Positions 1 to 7,368 of a stretch of DNA of 55,318 nt are shown here, in pieces (position 1 is the stretch's first letter; each line of letters starts with the position of its first letter). The stretch is from Labrys wisconsinensis (GTDB lineage: Bacteria > Pseudomonadota > Alphaproteobacteria > Rhizobiales > Labraceae), in the NCBI RefSeq assembly GCF_030814995.1, contig NZ_JAUSVX010000033.1, forward strand, positions 1 to 55,318. Reading direction: 5' to 3'. The notes under the pieces are model-generated. The model was not told where the DNA came from. It did no database searches and saw nothing but the letters and a program-made list of their open reading frames with translations. The translations under genes and the position numbers were made by a program.

Positions 1-144
1 CCACAGCGTCATCGCCAGCGGCACGATCATCCAGATCAGCAGCACGCTCACCGCCGGCGCCAGAAGCGGGCCCGTGCGCACCGCGCGGCGGTTGGAGGAA
101 CGCCAAGACGGAAAGAGGCGCTGGGCGGCAATGCTCCTGGTCAT
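1..144 (-). CDS. Polyol/sugar ABC transporter permease (MalF-like), N-terminal fragment
   Basis: Only the first 48 codons are in the window; the gene runs off the left edge. Reading inward from an ATG at 144, a basic cytoplasmic tail (about 26 residues, rich in Arg) is followed by one hydrophobic segment, VSVLLIWMIVPLAMTLW. This is the usual first membrane helix of MalF/SmoF-type permeases of the inner-membrane binding-protein-dependent importers. It is the third gene of a minus-strand run behind two short-chain dehydrogenases, and it faces the polyol-type binding protein at 3376-4692. The likely partner is therefore that binding protein. The permease fold is inferred from the N-terminus and context only; the EAA loop is outside the window. 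Confidence 0.6.
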   Translation of the reverse strand, partial: MTRSIAAQRLFPSWRSSNRRAVRTGPLLAPAVSVLLIWMIVPLAMTLW

Positions 145-226
145 GAAGGCCCCACCGGATCTGGACTGTCGGACTTGCGCGGCTCCCGGACGAGCAGACG
201 GCGTCTCAGGCGTGGCCTCTTCGCCC

Positions 227-955
227 TCAGCAGGCCGTGAATCCGCCGTCGACCGGCAGGGAGACGCCCGAGATCATCGAAGCGCCGTCGCTCAGCAGGA
301 AGACGATCGGCGCGGCGATCTCCTCCGCGGTCGCCCAGCGGCCGAGCGGCATGGTGGCGAGGAAGGGCTCCGCGATCTCGGGGCGGCCCCAGTACGAGGC
401 CGACATCTCCGTCATCACCACCGTCGGGTTCACGCTGTTGACGCGGATGCCGTATCTGCCGAGCTCGAGCGCCGAGACGCGGGTGATGTTGTCGAGGGCA
501 GCCTTCGACGAACCGTAGGAGATGTGGCCGCGCAGGCCGACGAGCGAAGCCTGGCTGGAGACGTTGACGATCGAGCCGCCCTTGCCGAGCCGTACCATCG
601 ACTGCGAGCTGTACTTCGTGACGAGAAGCGCGCCGCGAGCATTGATCGAGATCACCTTGTCGAAGACGGCGATATCCGTGTCCATCGGAGTGGCGATCTC
701 GCCGCCGAAGCCGCCGCAGTTCACCACGCCCCAGACGTCGACCCCTTCGAGCGCCTGGCGGACGCTCTCCTCGGACGTCAGGTCGAACGGCAGGAGGCGG
801 CAGCCCGTCTCCGAGGCCAGGGCCTGCAGCCGATCGGCGTTGCGGCCGCTTGCCATCACGTCGGCGCCGGCCGCCCGCAACTGGCGCACCGTCGCCGCGC
901 CGATTCCCCCGCTTGCCCCCGTCACGAGGATGGGCCCCTTGTCGAAGTCAGGCAT
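227..955 (-). CDS. Short-chain dehydrogenase, L-xylulose reductase (DCXR)-like
   Basis: A 242-residue cytoplasmic NAD(P)-dependent oxidoreductase with a complete classical SDR core. The nucleotide-binding motif GASGGIG is at residues 13-19, N105 is present, and the catalytic set is S134, Y147 and K151. The stretch VNPTVVMTEM and the C-terminal end GGFTAC closely recall vertebrate DCXR (L-xylulose/dicarbonyl reductase), which ends GGFWAC. A pentulose or polyol substrate therefore fits and agrees with the neighbouring polyol importer. The start was set at the ATG at 955, just before the Rossmann strand and behind a GAGGAC-like site; a longer reading frame adds 28 residues that do not look like SDR. 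The gene follows another SDR on the same strand after a 216-bp gap holding three hairpins. Exact substrate is inferred. Confidence 0.85.
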   Translation of the reverse strand: MPDFDKGPILVTGASGGIGAATVRQLRAAGADVMASGRNADRLQALASETGCRLLPFDLTSEESVRQALEGVDVWGVVNCGGFGGEIATPMDTDIAVFDKVISINARGALLVTKYSSQSMVRLGKGGSIVNVSSQASLVGLRGHISYGSSKAALDNITRVSALELGRYGIRVNSVNPTVVMTEMSASYWGRPEIAEPFLATMPLGRWATAEEIAAPIVFLLSDGASMISGVSLPVDGGFTAC

Positions 956-991
956 CTTGTCGCGTCCTCGCGCTGGTTGCTCAATGGATCC

Positions 992-1058
992 TGAGCAGGT
1001 TCTGCCGAACCTGCTCATACTCGGCAGTCCGAGCAGCAAGTCGTGGCTGAAGCCACGA
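992..1058 (-). repeat. Three tandem hairpins between two SDR genes
   Basis: Three perfect inverted repeats follow each other. The arms are TGAGCAGGTT/AACCTGCTCA (992-1001 and 1008-1017), CTCGG/CCGAG (1020-1024 and 1029-1033), and TCGTGGCT/AGCCACGA (1041-1048 and 1051-1058). They lie in the 216-bp space between the SDR ending at 1172 and the one starting at 955. No T-run follows, so a simple intrinsic terminator is unlikely. Processing or attenuation within the minus-strand transcript is possible. Confidence 0.5.
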
Positions 1059-1171
1059 GACGCTGCTTGGGCTCGGATGCGGCCGGAGCCGCGTCGTTTC
1101 GTTCATGCCGCGATATCGCCCACCGCTCGCCCCGATCCCGATGTAACGGGCCGCCGCCTCGCCTCGGGCCG

Positions 1172-1942
1172 CTACCAGCCGGTGAAGCCAGCATCCACGA
1201 CGACGACGGTGCCGGTCATCAGGCTGGCGGCATCCGAAGCCAGGAAGTGCACGACGGAAGCGATCTCGTCGGGCTGCCCGAGGCGGCCCATCGGCGTGTC
1301 GCGCAGCCAGTGGTCGAGCAATCCCGCCTCGGCCGCTCCGCCGGTCAAGGGGGTCTCGATATAGGTCGGCGCAACGGCGTTGACGCGCACACCCCGATCC
1401 GCCCACTCCGTCGCGAGGGACTGGGTCAGCTGGTGCACGGCCGCCTTGGACGCATTGTAGTAGCACTGCTTCTGGGGCCTGTTGGTGATGAGGCCGGACA
1501 TCGAGCCGATATTGACGATGGAGCCGCGGCCGGCCTGCAACATGGGACGTGCAAACGATCGATTGCACCAGAAGACGCCGTTATAGTTCACATCGTTCAC
1601 GTTGAGCCACAGCTCATCCGGGACATCCTCCGCCGAAGTCCCCGAGCGCGCAATACCTGCGTTGGCGACGAGGATATCGACACGGCCGTACCGGTGAACC
1701 ACGTCCCTGGACACGGCCTCGACCTGCCGCGGATCGGTGACGTCCAGCTGGACCGCCTCGGCCTCCAGGCCCTTCGACGCCAGGGACGCGCGGCCCTGCT
1801 CCGCCGTTTCCGCGCTGACGTCCGCCAGCACGACCCTGGCTCCGAATTCGGCGAGCGCCTGCGCGCAGGAAAGCCCGATACCTCTGCCCCCGCCCGTGAC
1901 GACCGCCACCCGGTCGTCGAGACGAAGCTTGCGCGCGAACAT
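1172..1942 (-). CDS. Short-chain dehydrogenase/reductase, probable polyol or sugar-alcohol dehydrogenase
   Basis: A 256-residue classical SDR. The Rossmann motif TGGGRGIG lies at residues 16-23, NAG at 94-96, and the active-site Y162-x3-K166 sits in YYNASK, with serines in IGSMSG just before it. It should catalyse reversible NAD(P)-linked oxidation of a hydroxyl group in the cytoplasm. The start at 1942 is supported by a purine-rich GGGAGAAAC site and gives the normal SDR length; an upstream in-frame extension of 44 residues has no SDR character. It is the promoter-proximal gene of a minus-strand set (this gene, the DCXR-like SDR, a permease) diverging from an RpiR regulator and a polyol-type binding protein. 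That context suggests sorbitol-, mannitol- or threitol-like substrates; the sequence alone does not fix which. Confidence 0.85.
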   Translation of the reverse strand: MFARKLRLDDRVAVVTGGGRGIGLSCAQALAEFGARVVLADVSAETAEQGRASLASKGLEAEAVQLDVTDPRQVEAVSRDVVHRYGRVDILVANAGIARSGTSAEDVPDELWLNVNDVNYNGVFWCNRSFARPMLQAGRGSIVNIGSMSGLITNRPQKQCYYNASKAAVHQLTQSLATEWADRGVRVNAVAPTYIETPLTGGAAEAGLLDHWLRDTPMGRLGQPDEIASVVHFLASDAASLMTGTVVVVDAGFTGW

Positions 1943-2075
1943 GGTCGTTTCTCCCTCCCCCACCGGACCGGGCCTGTCGTGACGCGGGGACGCCCCCACC
2001 TCGCACGCCGATCGCCACGAATGCATCCGCTCCCGGGGCGGCCGGTACGCTATGGATTTTTCCAGATCCGGCAAC

Positions 2076-2107
2076 GAAAAAATTTTTTCTCATTCCGAAA
2101 ATTCGAA
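2076..2107. promoter_or_regulatory. Palindromic operator candidate in the SDR/RpiR divergent promoter
   Basis: An AT-rich island in otherwise GC-rich DNA contains a perfect 14-bp palindrome, GAAAAAATTTTTTC (2076-2089), followed by ATTCGAAT (2100-2107). It lies between the divergent SDR gene (start 1942) and the RpiR gene (start 2210). RpiR proteins commonly bind such short AT-rich palindromes, so it is a good candidate for control of both units. Function is inferred. Confidence 0.45.
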
Positions 2108-2209
2108 TATTGCCTTCATCAGCGCGGACTCGTAGCGTGGCGGCGCGGCATGCGGGCGTCGAAGGTCGCCTGCCGCGCGGGACAGACGGACGAAGGGACG
2201 CGGCGGCAC

Positions 2210-3139
2210 ATGGACGGGAAGCTGCGCCGTGGGCGGGACCGGGAGGTCGCCGCCGCCCCGGGGATCGGGATCGACATTTTCCAGAAGCTCGTCGCCGCTT
2301 CCCGGTCGGCCGACCGCACGATGGCGCGTCTGGCGCGCTTCATCATCGACAACCAGGATCAGCTCGCCAGCCTCTCGATCAGCAGCCTCGCGCAACAGCT
2401 TTCCGTCAGCGAAACCACGGTGTTCCGCTTCTGCAAGATCCTGGGTCTGGCCGGCTACAAGGACCTGCGCTACGCCCTCGCCGAAAGCCGGGGCCTGAGC
2501 GCCGGCGCGCGGCTGACCGATTTCCGGCCCGAGCCGGGCAGCGGGACCGTGCATCCGCTCGATGTCGTCATGCGGCGCGTCGTCGAGGTCAATTCGGAAG
2601 CGCTTCTGAAGACCATGAGCCTGGTTTCACTGCCCGCGCTGCAGGAGACCGTCGACGCCCTGCAGAAGGCCAGCTACGTCATCCTCATCGGCTTCGGCAG
2701 CTCGGCGCCGGTAGCCTTCGATGCCTTTCAACGGTTCTCGTGCCTGGGCATCCCCGCGATCGTCCATTCCGACCCGCACACGCTGACATCGGCCACGGTC
2801 GCCGCATCGCCCGACACTCTCTTTGTCGGCGTGAGCTGCTCGGGCCTGACGCGCGACGTCGTCGAGGCCCTCGACGCGGCCGGGCGCCGCGGCTGCAAGC
2901 GCGTCGTCATCACCAGCGATCGCGACAGCCCCGTCACGCAGGTTGCCGATATCGTGCTGATCTCGGCTGTCCGCGGATCCCCGATCGTCCACCAGGATCT
3001 CGGCACCAAGACGTCTCAGCTGGCGATCATCGAGATGATCTGCGTGGCACTGGCGCTCCAGCATCCCGAGCGCCAGCACCTGGTCCACGACAAGGCCCTT
3101 TTCGATGCCGAGATTGCGAAGAAAAGGATCAAGACATAG
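2210..3139 (+). CDS. RpiR/MurR family transcriptional regulator (HTH plus SIS domain)
   Basis: A 309-residue DNA-binding regulator. After about 35 basic residues comes the RpiR-type helix-turn-helix (roughly residues 40-90), with the recognition segment LSVSETTVFRFCKILG. It is followed by a SIS sugar-phosphate-binding domain (roughly 125-275) containing ILIGFGSSA and the downstream GVSCSGLTRD loop, which normally holds the phosphosugar. The start at 2210 follows AAGGGA; an ATG at 2150 is possible but adds an unusual basic tail. It diverges from the SDR operon and precedes the polyol binding-protein gene. It therefore probably senses a phosphorylated intermediate of the same pathway and controls both directions; activator or repressor mode cannot be told. 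Confidence 0.9.
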   Translation: MDGKLRRGRDREVAAAPGIGIDIFQKLVAASRSADRTMARLARFIIDNQDQLASLSISSLAQQLSVSETTVFRFCKILGLAGYKDLRYALAESRGLSAGARLTDFRPEPGSGTVHPLDVVMRRVVEVNSEALLKTMSLVSLPALQETVDALQKASYVILIGFGSSAPVAFDAFQRFSCLGIPAIVHSDPHTLTSATVAASPDTLFVGVSCSGLTRDVVEALDAAGRRGCKRVVITSDRDSPVTQVADIVLISAVRGSPIVHQDLGTKTSQLAIIEMICVALALQHPERQHLVHDKALFDAEIAKKRIKT

Positions 3140-3143
3140 CTCC

Positions 3144-3198
3144 ATTTGCCGGAAAACCGAAAATCAGCGGCGTCATCCATGGATGACGGCAGGCAAAT
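3144..3198 (+). terminator. Nested inverted repeats after the RpiR gene
   Basis: An outer pair, ATTTGCC (3144-3150) and GGCAAAT (3192-3198), encloses a perfect 18-bp palindrome centred on CCATGG (3171-3188). It begins five bases after the regulator stop codon and precedes the binding-protein promoter. It may terminate regulator transcripts, but no U-tract follows the inner stem. A regulatory site is an alternative. Confidence 0.4.
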
Positions 3199-3251
3199 CG
3201 AGCCCTGTCCTCGCCGCTGAGTTTCCAGAAGAACAAATCGACGCTGAAAAC

Positions 3252-3273
3252 TGCTTCTTCAATTTTTGAAGCA
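3252..3273. promoter_or_regulatory. Inverted repeat upstream of the polyol binding-protein gene
   Basis: TGCTTC (3252-3257) and GAAGCA (3268-3273) flank the AT-rich inner repeat TTCAA-N3-TTGAA (3258-3270). It lies about 100 bp before the binding-protein start in an AT-rich pocket. It is a plausible second operator for the adjacent RpiR protein or part of the promoter; this is inferred from symmetry and location. Confidence 0.35.
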
Positions 3274-3375
3274 CCGAGGGTTTTGCCTGATCTTCGCAGA
3301 AACGACAGGTGCCCTCGCAGGCCTGAAGTCCGAGTCGCTCAAGACCGGTACAAATATCTCATCTGGGAGAACGCC

Positions 3376-4692
3376 ATGGGAACCTGGAAACGTCGAATGG
3401 CCGCTTTCGCCGGCGCCTTCGCACTGTATGCGGTGACGCCCGCGCAGGCGGAAACGATCACGATCGCGACCGTCAACAACTCCGACATGATCATCATGCA
3501 GAAGCTTGCGCCCAAATGGGAGCAGGCGACAGGAAACAAGATAAACTGGTCCGTCCTCGAGGAAAACGTGCTGAGACAGCGCGTGACCACCGACATCTCC
3601 ACGAAATCGGGACAGTATGACATCATCACCATCGGCGCCTACGAGACGCCGATCTGGGGCAAGCTGGGCTGGCTCGTCCAGCTCGACGACCTCGGCGACG
3701 ACTATGGCTACGCCGACTTGCTGGGCCCGGTGAAGAGCGGGCTTTCCTATGACGGCCATCTCTACGCCGTGCCGTTCTACGCCGAAAGCTCGATGACGTT
3801 CTATCGAAAGGACCTGTTCGAGAAGGCGGGGCTGACCATGCCGGATCAGCCCAGCTGGGATCAGATCCGCGACATGGCGGTCAAGCTCACCGACAGGCCG
3901 AAGGAGCAATACGGCATCTGCCTGCGCGGCAAGCCGGGCTGGGGCGAGAACATGGCGTTCGTGTCGACGCTGGTGAACACCTATGGCGGCGCCTGGTTCG
4001 ACATGGACTGGAAGCCGCTCGTCAACAGCGACCCCTGGAAGAAGGCCATCGGCTTCTATGTCGACCTCCTGAAGGCGGCCGGCCCTCCCGGCGCGACGTC
4101 GAACGGTGCCAACGAGAACGCGGCGCTGTACCAGAGCGGACACTGCGCCATCTGGGTCGACGCGACCTCGAATGCCGGCCGGGTCTTCGATCCCAAGCAG
4201 AGCCAGGTTTCCGACAAGACCGCCTTTGCCAAGGCGCCGGTGGCCGTCACCCCCAAGGGGGCTGCCTGGGCGTGGTCCTGGGCGCTGGGCATTCCCTCGT
4301 CGACCAAGAAGGAGGCCGCGGCCAAGTCCTTCGTGAAATGGGCGACGTCGAAGGAGTATGTGAAGCTGGTGGCCGAGTTCCAGGGATGGGTCGCGGTGCC
4401 GCCGGGAACGCGGCAGTCGACCTATGACAGCCCGGAATACCGCAAGGCGGCGCCCTTCGCGGAAGCGTCGCTCAATGCGATCCTGTCGGCCGATCCGGCG
4501 CATCCGACCATGAACCCCGTGCCTTACACGGGCGTTCAGTTCGTCGCCATTCCGGAGTTCCAGGCCATCGGCACCACGGTCGGCCAGGCGGTCTCCGCCG
4601 CGCTTTCCGGTCAGCAGACGGTCGACAAGGCGCTCGACGGCGCGCAGGACCAGACCCTCCAGACCATGCAGGAGGCTGGCTACATCAAGTGA
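3376..4692 (+). CDS. Extracellular polyol (mannitol/sorbitol-type) ABC transporter substrate-binding protein
   Basis: A 438-residue periplasmic binding protein of the MalE/SmoE class. A Sec signal peptide (basic MGTWKRR, hydrophobic core, cleavage after about residue 25 at AQA) precedes the mature protein. The stretch ITIATVNNSDMIIMQKL and the segments LEENVLRQRVTTDI and YDIITIGAYETPIWG are typical of mannitol/sorbitol binding proteins such as SmoE/MtlE. It delivers substrate to inner-membrane permeases, one of which begins at the left edge. The start at 3376 follows GGGAG and gives the signal peptide at the N-terminus; a longer frame from 3283 would bury it. A strong stem-loop lies just downstream. 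The specific polyol is inferred from similarity only. Confidence 0.88.
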   Translation: MGTWKRRMAAFAGAFALYAVTPAQAETITIATVNNSDMIIMQKLAPKWEQATGNKINWSVLEENVLRQRVTTDISTKSGQYDIITIGAYETPIWGKLGWLVQLDDLGDDYGYADLLGPVKSGLSYDGHLYAVPFYAESSMTFYRKDLFEKAGLTMPDQPSWDQIRDMAVKLTDRPKEQYGICLRGKPGWGENMAFVSTLVNTYGGAWFDMDWKPLVNSDPWKKAIGFYVDLLKAAGPPGATSNGANENAALYQSGHCAIWVDATSNAGRVFDPKQSQVSDKTAFAKAPVAVTPKGAAWAWSWALGIPSSTKKEAAAKSFVKWATSKEYVKLVAEFQGWVAVPPGTRQSTYDSPEYRKAAPFAEASLNAILSADPAHPTMNPVPYTGVQFVAIPEFQAIGTTVGQAVSAALSGQQTVDKALDGAQDQTLQTMQEAGYIK

Positions 4693-5010
4693 CCGAACGC
4701 GCGTCGCCGCCGTGCCTCCATCGCGATCCGATCGGCTTCATCATGAGCTGATCGGATCGGGCCAGCCCGCCGGGAGCATCCCATCGCCCGTGTGTCCTGA
4801 ACACTCGGGGGAAGGTCGTGCCCCGGCGGGAGGCTGCGGCGGATGCCGCGCCGGCGAGCGTGAGGGCAGCAGGATCGAGGCCAGGTTCCCCAGGGGGAGC
4901 CCGGGCTTGTCGGCTCCTCCGGCGCCGCTTCCAGATTCATCCGAAGCCGGCGTGAGGCCTCTCGGCTCGACGCCCGCGTCGGATTCGGCCGGCAGCACGG
5001 TCCCGGCCCC
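4693..5010. other. Convergent intergenic region without a credible gene
   Basis: This 318-bp gap separates the plus-strand binding protein from the minus-strand CmcJ-type gene. It contains the stem-loop at 4724-4759 and a second imperfect hairpin at 4940-4983 (16 of 20 positions paired, 4-base loop TCTC). Short overlapping frames exist on both strands, but none has a ribosome site or recognisable domain. Confidence 0.6.
4724..4759 (+). terminator. Strong stem-loop downstream of the polyol binding-protein gene
   Basis: Arms CGATCCGATCGGCT (4724-4737) and AGCTGATCGGATCG (4746-4759) pair over 14 positions with one G-T wobble and an 8-base loop. It starts 32 bases after the stop codon. There is no U-tract, so it may end transcription weakly or protect the 3' end of the binding-protein mRNA. 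Confidence 0.55.
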
Positions 5011-5856
5011 TCAGTCGAAGAAGGCGATGGTGCGAAATTCGATGCTTTCGCGCGGCGGCGTCCCGGGCGGCGTGATGGGATTTTCGAAGCCGGTATGCGG
5101 CGCGAAGCGGGCGACGGCTTCGTCCGCGTCCCAGCATTTGATCAGGATGGTTTCGTCGACGCCGAGATCCGGGATGTAGTACCAGCGCTGCGCGGGATCA
5201 TGCGCGAGCGCGTAGGTCTCGCCGCGGCGGTGCGGGAAGATGAGCTCGGACGGGAGGAGATCGGCAAGGTCGATGCTGCCGGCATCGGCCAGCGCCAGCG
5301 GCCAGTCCCGCGCGGCATGCCGGACCGGACGCCAGACATTGACGATGGCGGCGCGGCGCGAAAGCAGCGCCTCGGCCGCGTCGCCCATGATATCGCGCAC
5401 GCGTTGCGGGCCGGAGCGCACGGTCTGGTCGGCATGCGCGCGGGCGACGGGCTGGCGCGGCGCATCGGGCGAGCGGTCGGGCTTGCCCGTCCTGCGCCGC
5501 AAGGTGTGGTTGAACACGACGACGCGCGCTGCGCCGGTGGCCGCCTTGACGATCTCCGCGGTCTCGGGATGGCCCAGTGCCAGGGTCTGCGCCTCGTCCC
5601 AGAAATCACGGACCGCCGTGCGATGCGGCACCACCGCGAAGCCTTCCACGTCCAGGGACAGCCGGTGCGCGATGGGGCGGGCATTGGCGATCGGCACCGT
5701 GTGCGCCCTGGTCACCACGTTGGTGGCGGGGACGCCCGCGGGCGGCTCGAACGCGTAGGAATAGAGTCTCTCGCTTCCGCGCTCGGTGAAGCCGAGGCTG
5801 GCGGAAATCGTTTCGAGCGGATGAGGCGCGCGCGAGGCTGCCAGGGGTGAAGCCAT
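5011..5856 (-). CDS. CmcJ/NvfI family oxidoreductase (AsaB-like)
   Basis: A 281-residue cytoplasmic protein of the CmcJ/NvfI/AsaB family, named after cephamycin and fungal natural-product enzymes and often described as hydroxylases or desaturases. Family signatures are clear: VVVFNHTLRRR, a charged HADQTVRSGPQRVRDIMG segment, AAIVNVWRPVR, the region around PSELIFPHRRGETYAL, RWYYIPDL, and a C-terminal PHTGFENPITPP followed by PRESIEFRTIAFF. The start at 5856 is fixed by GGAGG nine bases upstream; another ATG at 5865 lies too close to that site. It is the second gene of a minus-strand pair behind an atypical SDR, so the two may act on one metabolite. Substrate unknown. Confidence 0.82.
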   Translation of the reverse strand: MASPLAASRAPHPLETISASLGFTERGSERLYSYAFEPPAGVPATNVVTRAHTVPIANARPIAHRLSLDVEGFAVVPHRTAVRDFWDEAQTLALGHPETAEIVKAATGAARVVVFNHTLRRRTGKPDRSPDAPRQPVARAHADQTVRSGPQRVRDIMGDAAEALLSRRAAIVNVWRPVRHAARDWPLALADAGSIDLADLLPSELIFPHRRGETYALAHDPAQRWYYIPDLGVDETILIKCWDADEAVARFAPHTGFENPITPPGTPPRESIEFRTIAFFD

Positions 5857-5921
5857 GAAAACCATCCTCCAATGTCTGAGCGGGGATGCGGCCAAGCGCT
5901 CGCGCCCGCCCATGTCCGGGC

Positions 5922-6647
5922 TCAGAAGGTCTCGACCCAGGGTCGAAGCTCGACCTCCCAGGTCCAGGCGCTGCGCGGCTGGCGCAGCACGCTGAGATAG
6001 GTCTGCGCGATCGCATCGGGATCGAGCGTGCTGTCCGGATGCGCCACCGGATCGGGGCGAACGGAGCTGCGCACGGCGCCGTCGATGACGAAATGCGCCA
6101 CATGGATGCCTTGGGGCCCCAATTCACGTGCCGCGCTCTGCGCCAGGCCGCGCAGGCCGAACTTGCCGATGGCGAAGCTGGAGGAAAGCGCAAAACCCTT
6201 CACGCTGGCGGTGGCGCCGGTCAGGAGGATGGCGCCGTGCCTGTTCGGCAGCATGCGCCTCGCCGCCTGCTGCACCGCGAGGAAGCCGCCGAAGGCCGAG
6301 ACCTCGATGGCGCCTCGGACCTCGAGCGGATCGAGATCGACGATGGCGCCGCGCACGCGGGCGCTGGCATTGTAGAGGACGAGATCGGGCGGCCCCAGGC
6401 TGGCGTCGACATCGGCGAACAGCCGCGCCACGCTGTCGGGGGCCGCGGCGTCGGCCGCGAAAGTCTTTCCGCCGATTTCGGCCGCAAGCGCGTCGAGCTT
6501 GGCGACATTGCGCGCCGCCAACGCGACCTTGACACCGGCGCCTGCCAGCGCCCGCGCGACGGCGGCGCTGATGCCGGGGCCGGCGCCGACGATGAGCGCG
6601 GTCGTATAGGGAATGCCGCTCACGACTGCCGCCCCGCTGCCTGCCAT
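5922..6647 (-). CDS. Atypical short-chain dehydrogenase-like protein (no catalytic Tyr)
   Basis: A 241-residue protein with an SDR Rossmann fold. IVGAGPGIS replaces the usual TGxxxGxG, followed by LAARN at the end of the second strand and a long SDR-like core ending WTWEVELRPWVETF. The usual YxxxK pair reads FAIGK in the segment SSSFAIGKFGLRGLAQ, so the catalytic tyrosine is phenylalanine. A subset of SDR-like proteins shares this FxxxK form together with the motif GIHVAHFVIDG; they may bind cofactor without classical dehydrogenase activity. The start is uncertain: ATG 6647 lacks a clear ribosome site, and a GTG at 6683 is the alternative. It is followed after 65 bases by the CmcJ-type gene on the same strand. 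Confidence 0.72.
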   Translation of the reverse strand: MAGSGAAVVSGIPYTTALIVGAGPGISAAVARALAGAGVKVALAARNVAKLDALAAEIGGKTFAADAAAPDSVARLFADVDASLGPPDLVLYNASARVRGAIVDLDPLEVRGAIEVSAFGGFLAVQQAARRMLPNRHGAILLTGATASVKGFALSSSFAIGKFGLRGLAQSAARELGPQGIHVAHFVIDGAVRSSVRPDPVAHPDSTLDPDAIAQTYLSVLRQPRSAWTWEVELRPWVETF

Positions 6648-6745
6648 CGACACGCAGCGTGATCGGGACGCCGATCGTGCCACAACCCGCCGGCGGACGG
6701 ATGGCGCCGGGCAACAAGCGCGGTGCGCGTCTCGACTTCTGACAT
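6620..6745 (-). CDS. Short ORF preceding the atypical SDR (possible leader or remnant)
   Basis: A 41-codon frame begins at ATG 6745 behind a good ribosome site (GAAGAGG, spacing about 6). It ends inside the N-terminal coding part of the SDR-like gene in a different frame. The peptide starts MSEVETRTALVARR and matches nothing I recognise. It could be a translated leader that couples to the SDR, the true N-terminus separated by a frameshift, or a decayed gene start. The ribosome site is better than that of the SDR itself, which is why it is recorded. Low certainty that it is functional. Confidence 0.25.
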   Translation of the reverse strand: MSEVETRTALVARRHPSAGGLWHDRRPDHAACRWQAAGRQS

Positions 6746-6838
6746 GATGACCTCTTCGTACCGTCCACGCCGTCGCGGCCGGATCGGGTCGACGCAGGGC
6801 GCGCCGGCTCGGATCGCGATCAACCGCGCATGTGAGGG

Positions 6839-6860
6839 CTATGTTATACTAAATCCATAG
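6839..6860. promoter_or_regulatory. AT-rich 22-bp palindromic site 1
   Basis: Ends CTATG and CATAG are perfect complements around a TTATACTAAATC centre. With the sites at 7205 and 11386 it shares TATA at positions 7-10, T at 12, AT at 15-16 and ATA at 19-21. It lies upstream of the minus-strand unit beginning at 6745/6647, about 95 bases from the nearest start. Candidate operator or promoter element of a regulator not visible in the window. Confidence 0.45.
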
Positions 6861-7204
6861 ACAGTAACAATTATCACGCCTTCTTGATGATCGATGTTGG
6901 CAGGCCCTGCCGTCTCCGCAATCGCCGGAGGTTGGCTTGAACGCCTGGCCTTCCGCTCGGTGGCGACGAGTTCGACATCATCGAGCAGGCGCCCCGGCGA
7001 GGCCTTCACCCTTGCCCGGCGCCGATCTCGGTGATCGCGGGAGGCGCGCGTCACCGGGCCGGTTCGCCCGATCGGCAGTGCGCCTGCCGACAGCGCACGG
7101 GCTATTGGCGCCGGCGGCGACAGGCCCAGACTGAAACCCTCGGAGACACCAGCGGGCACCACGGCCCTGCCCTCCGGAGTTGTCGTTTCTACGGTCGAGC
7201 CTCA

Positions 7205-7226
7205 ATATAGTATATTTTATCTATAT
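7205..7226. promoter_or_regulatory. AT-rich 22-bp palindromic site 2
   Basis: Ends ATATAG and CTATAT are perfect complements around TATATTTTAT. It aligns without gaps to sites 6839-6860 and 11386-11407. A TATACT hexamer at 7224-7229 could be a -10 element for the plus-strand module starting at 7369. Candidate shared operator. Confidence 0.45.
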
Positions 7227-7368
7227 ACTTACTTTATCAATTCGCTACCATGGCCGCCGGGTCCATTGTCACACCGCCGCCGCGAGGACTGCCACGCGCA
7301 TGCGCGGCGCGGCAAGGACCGAGGCTCGTGCGTCGCCTTGCCGCCGCGCATCGCAGAAGGAGGATGTC

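Larger units (their letters stand above)
6746..7368. other. Divergent intergenic region with two AT-rich islands
   Basis: About 620 bp lie between the minus-strand pair (CmcJ-type, atypical SDR) and the plus-strand monooxygenase module. No frame on either strand has a plausible start, ribosome site or known motif. The only clear structure is two AT-rich islands at about 6838-6882 and 7203-7245, each holding one of the 22-bp imperfect palindromes listed separately. The GC-rich middle could be decayed coding sequence, but I cannot identify it. Confidence 0.5.

Noticed and set aside
4741-4998. Minus-strand 85-codon frame in the convergent gap
   Set aside because: Covers two hairpins, Pro/Gly/Ser-rich, no ribosome site; explained better as intergenic DNA.
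6839-7162. Minus-strand 107-codon frame in the 6.7-7.4 kb gap
   Set aside because: It reads through the AT-rich palindromic site, lacks a ribosome site and has low-complexity residues without similarity to known proteins.
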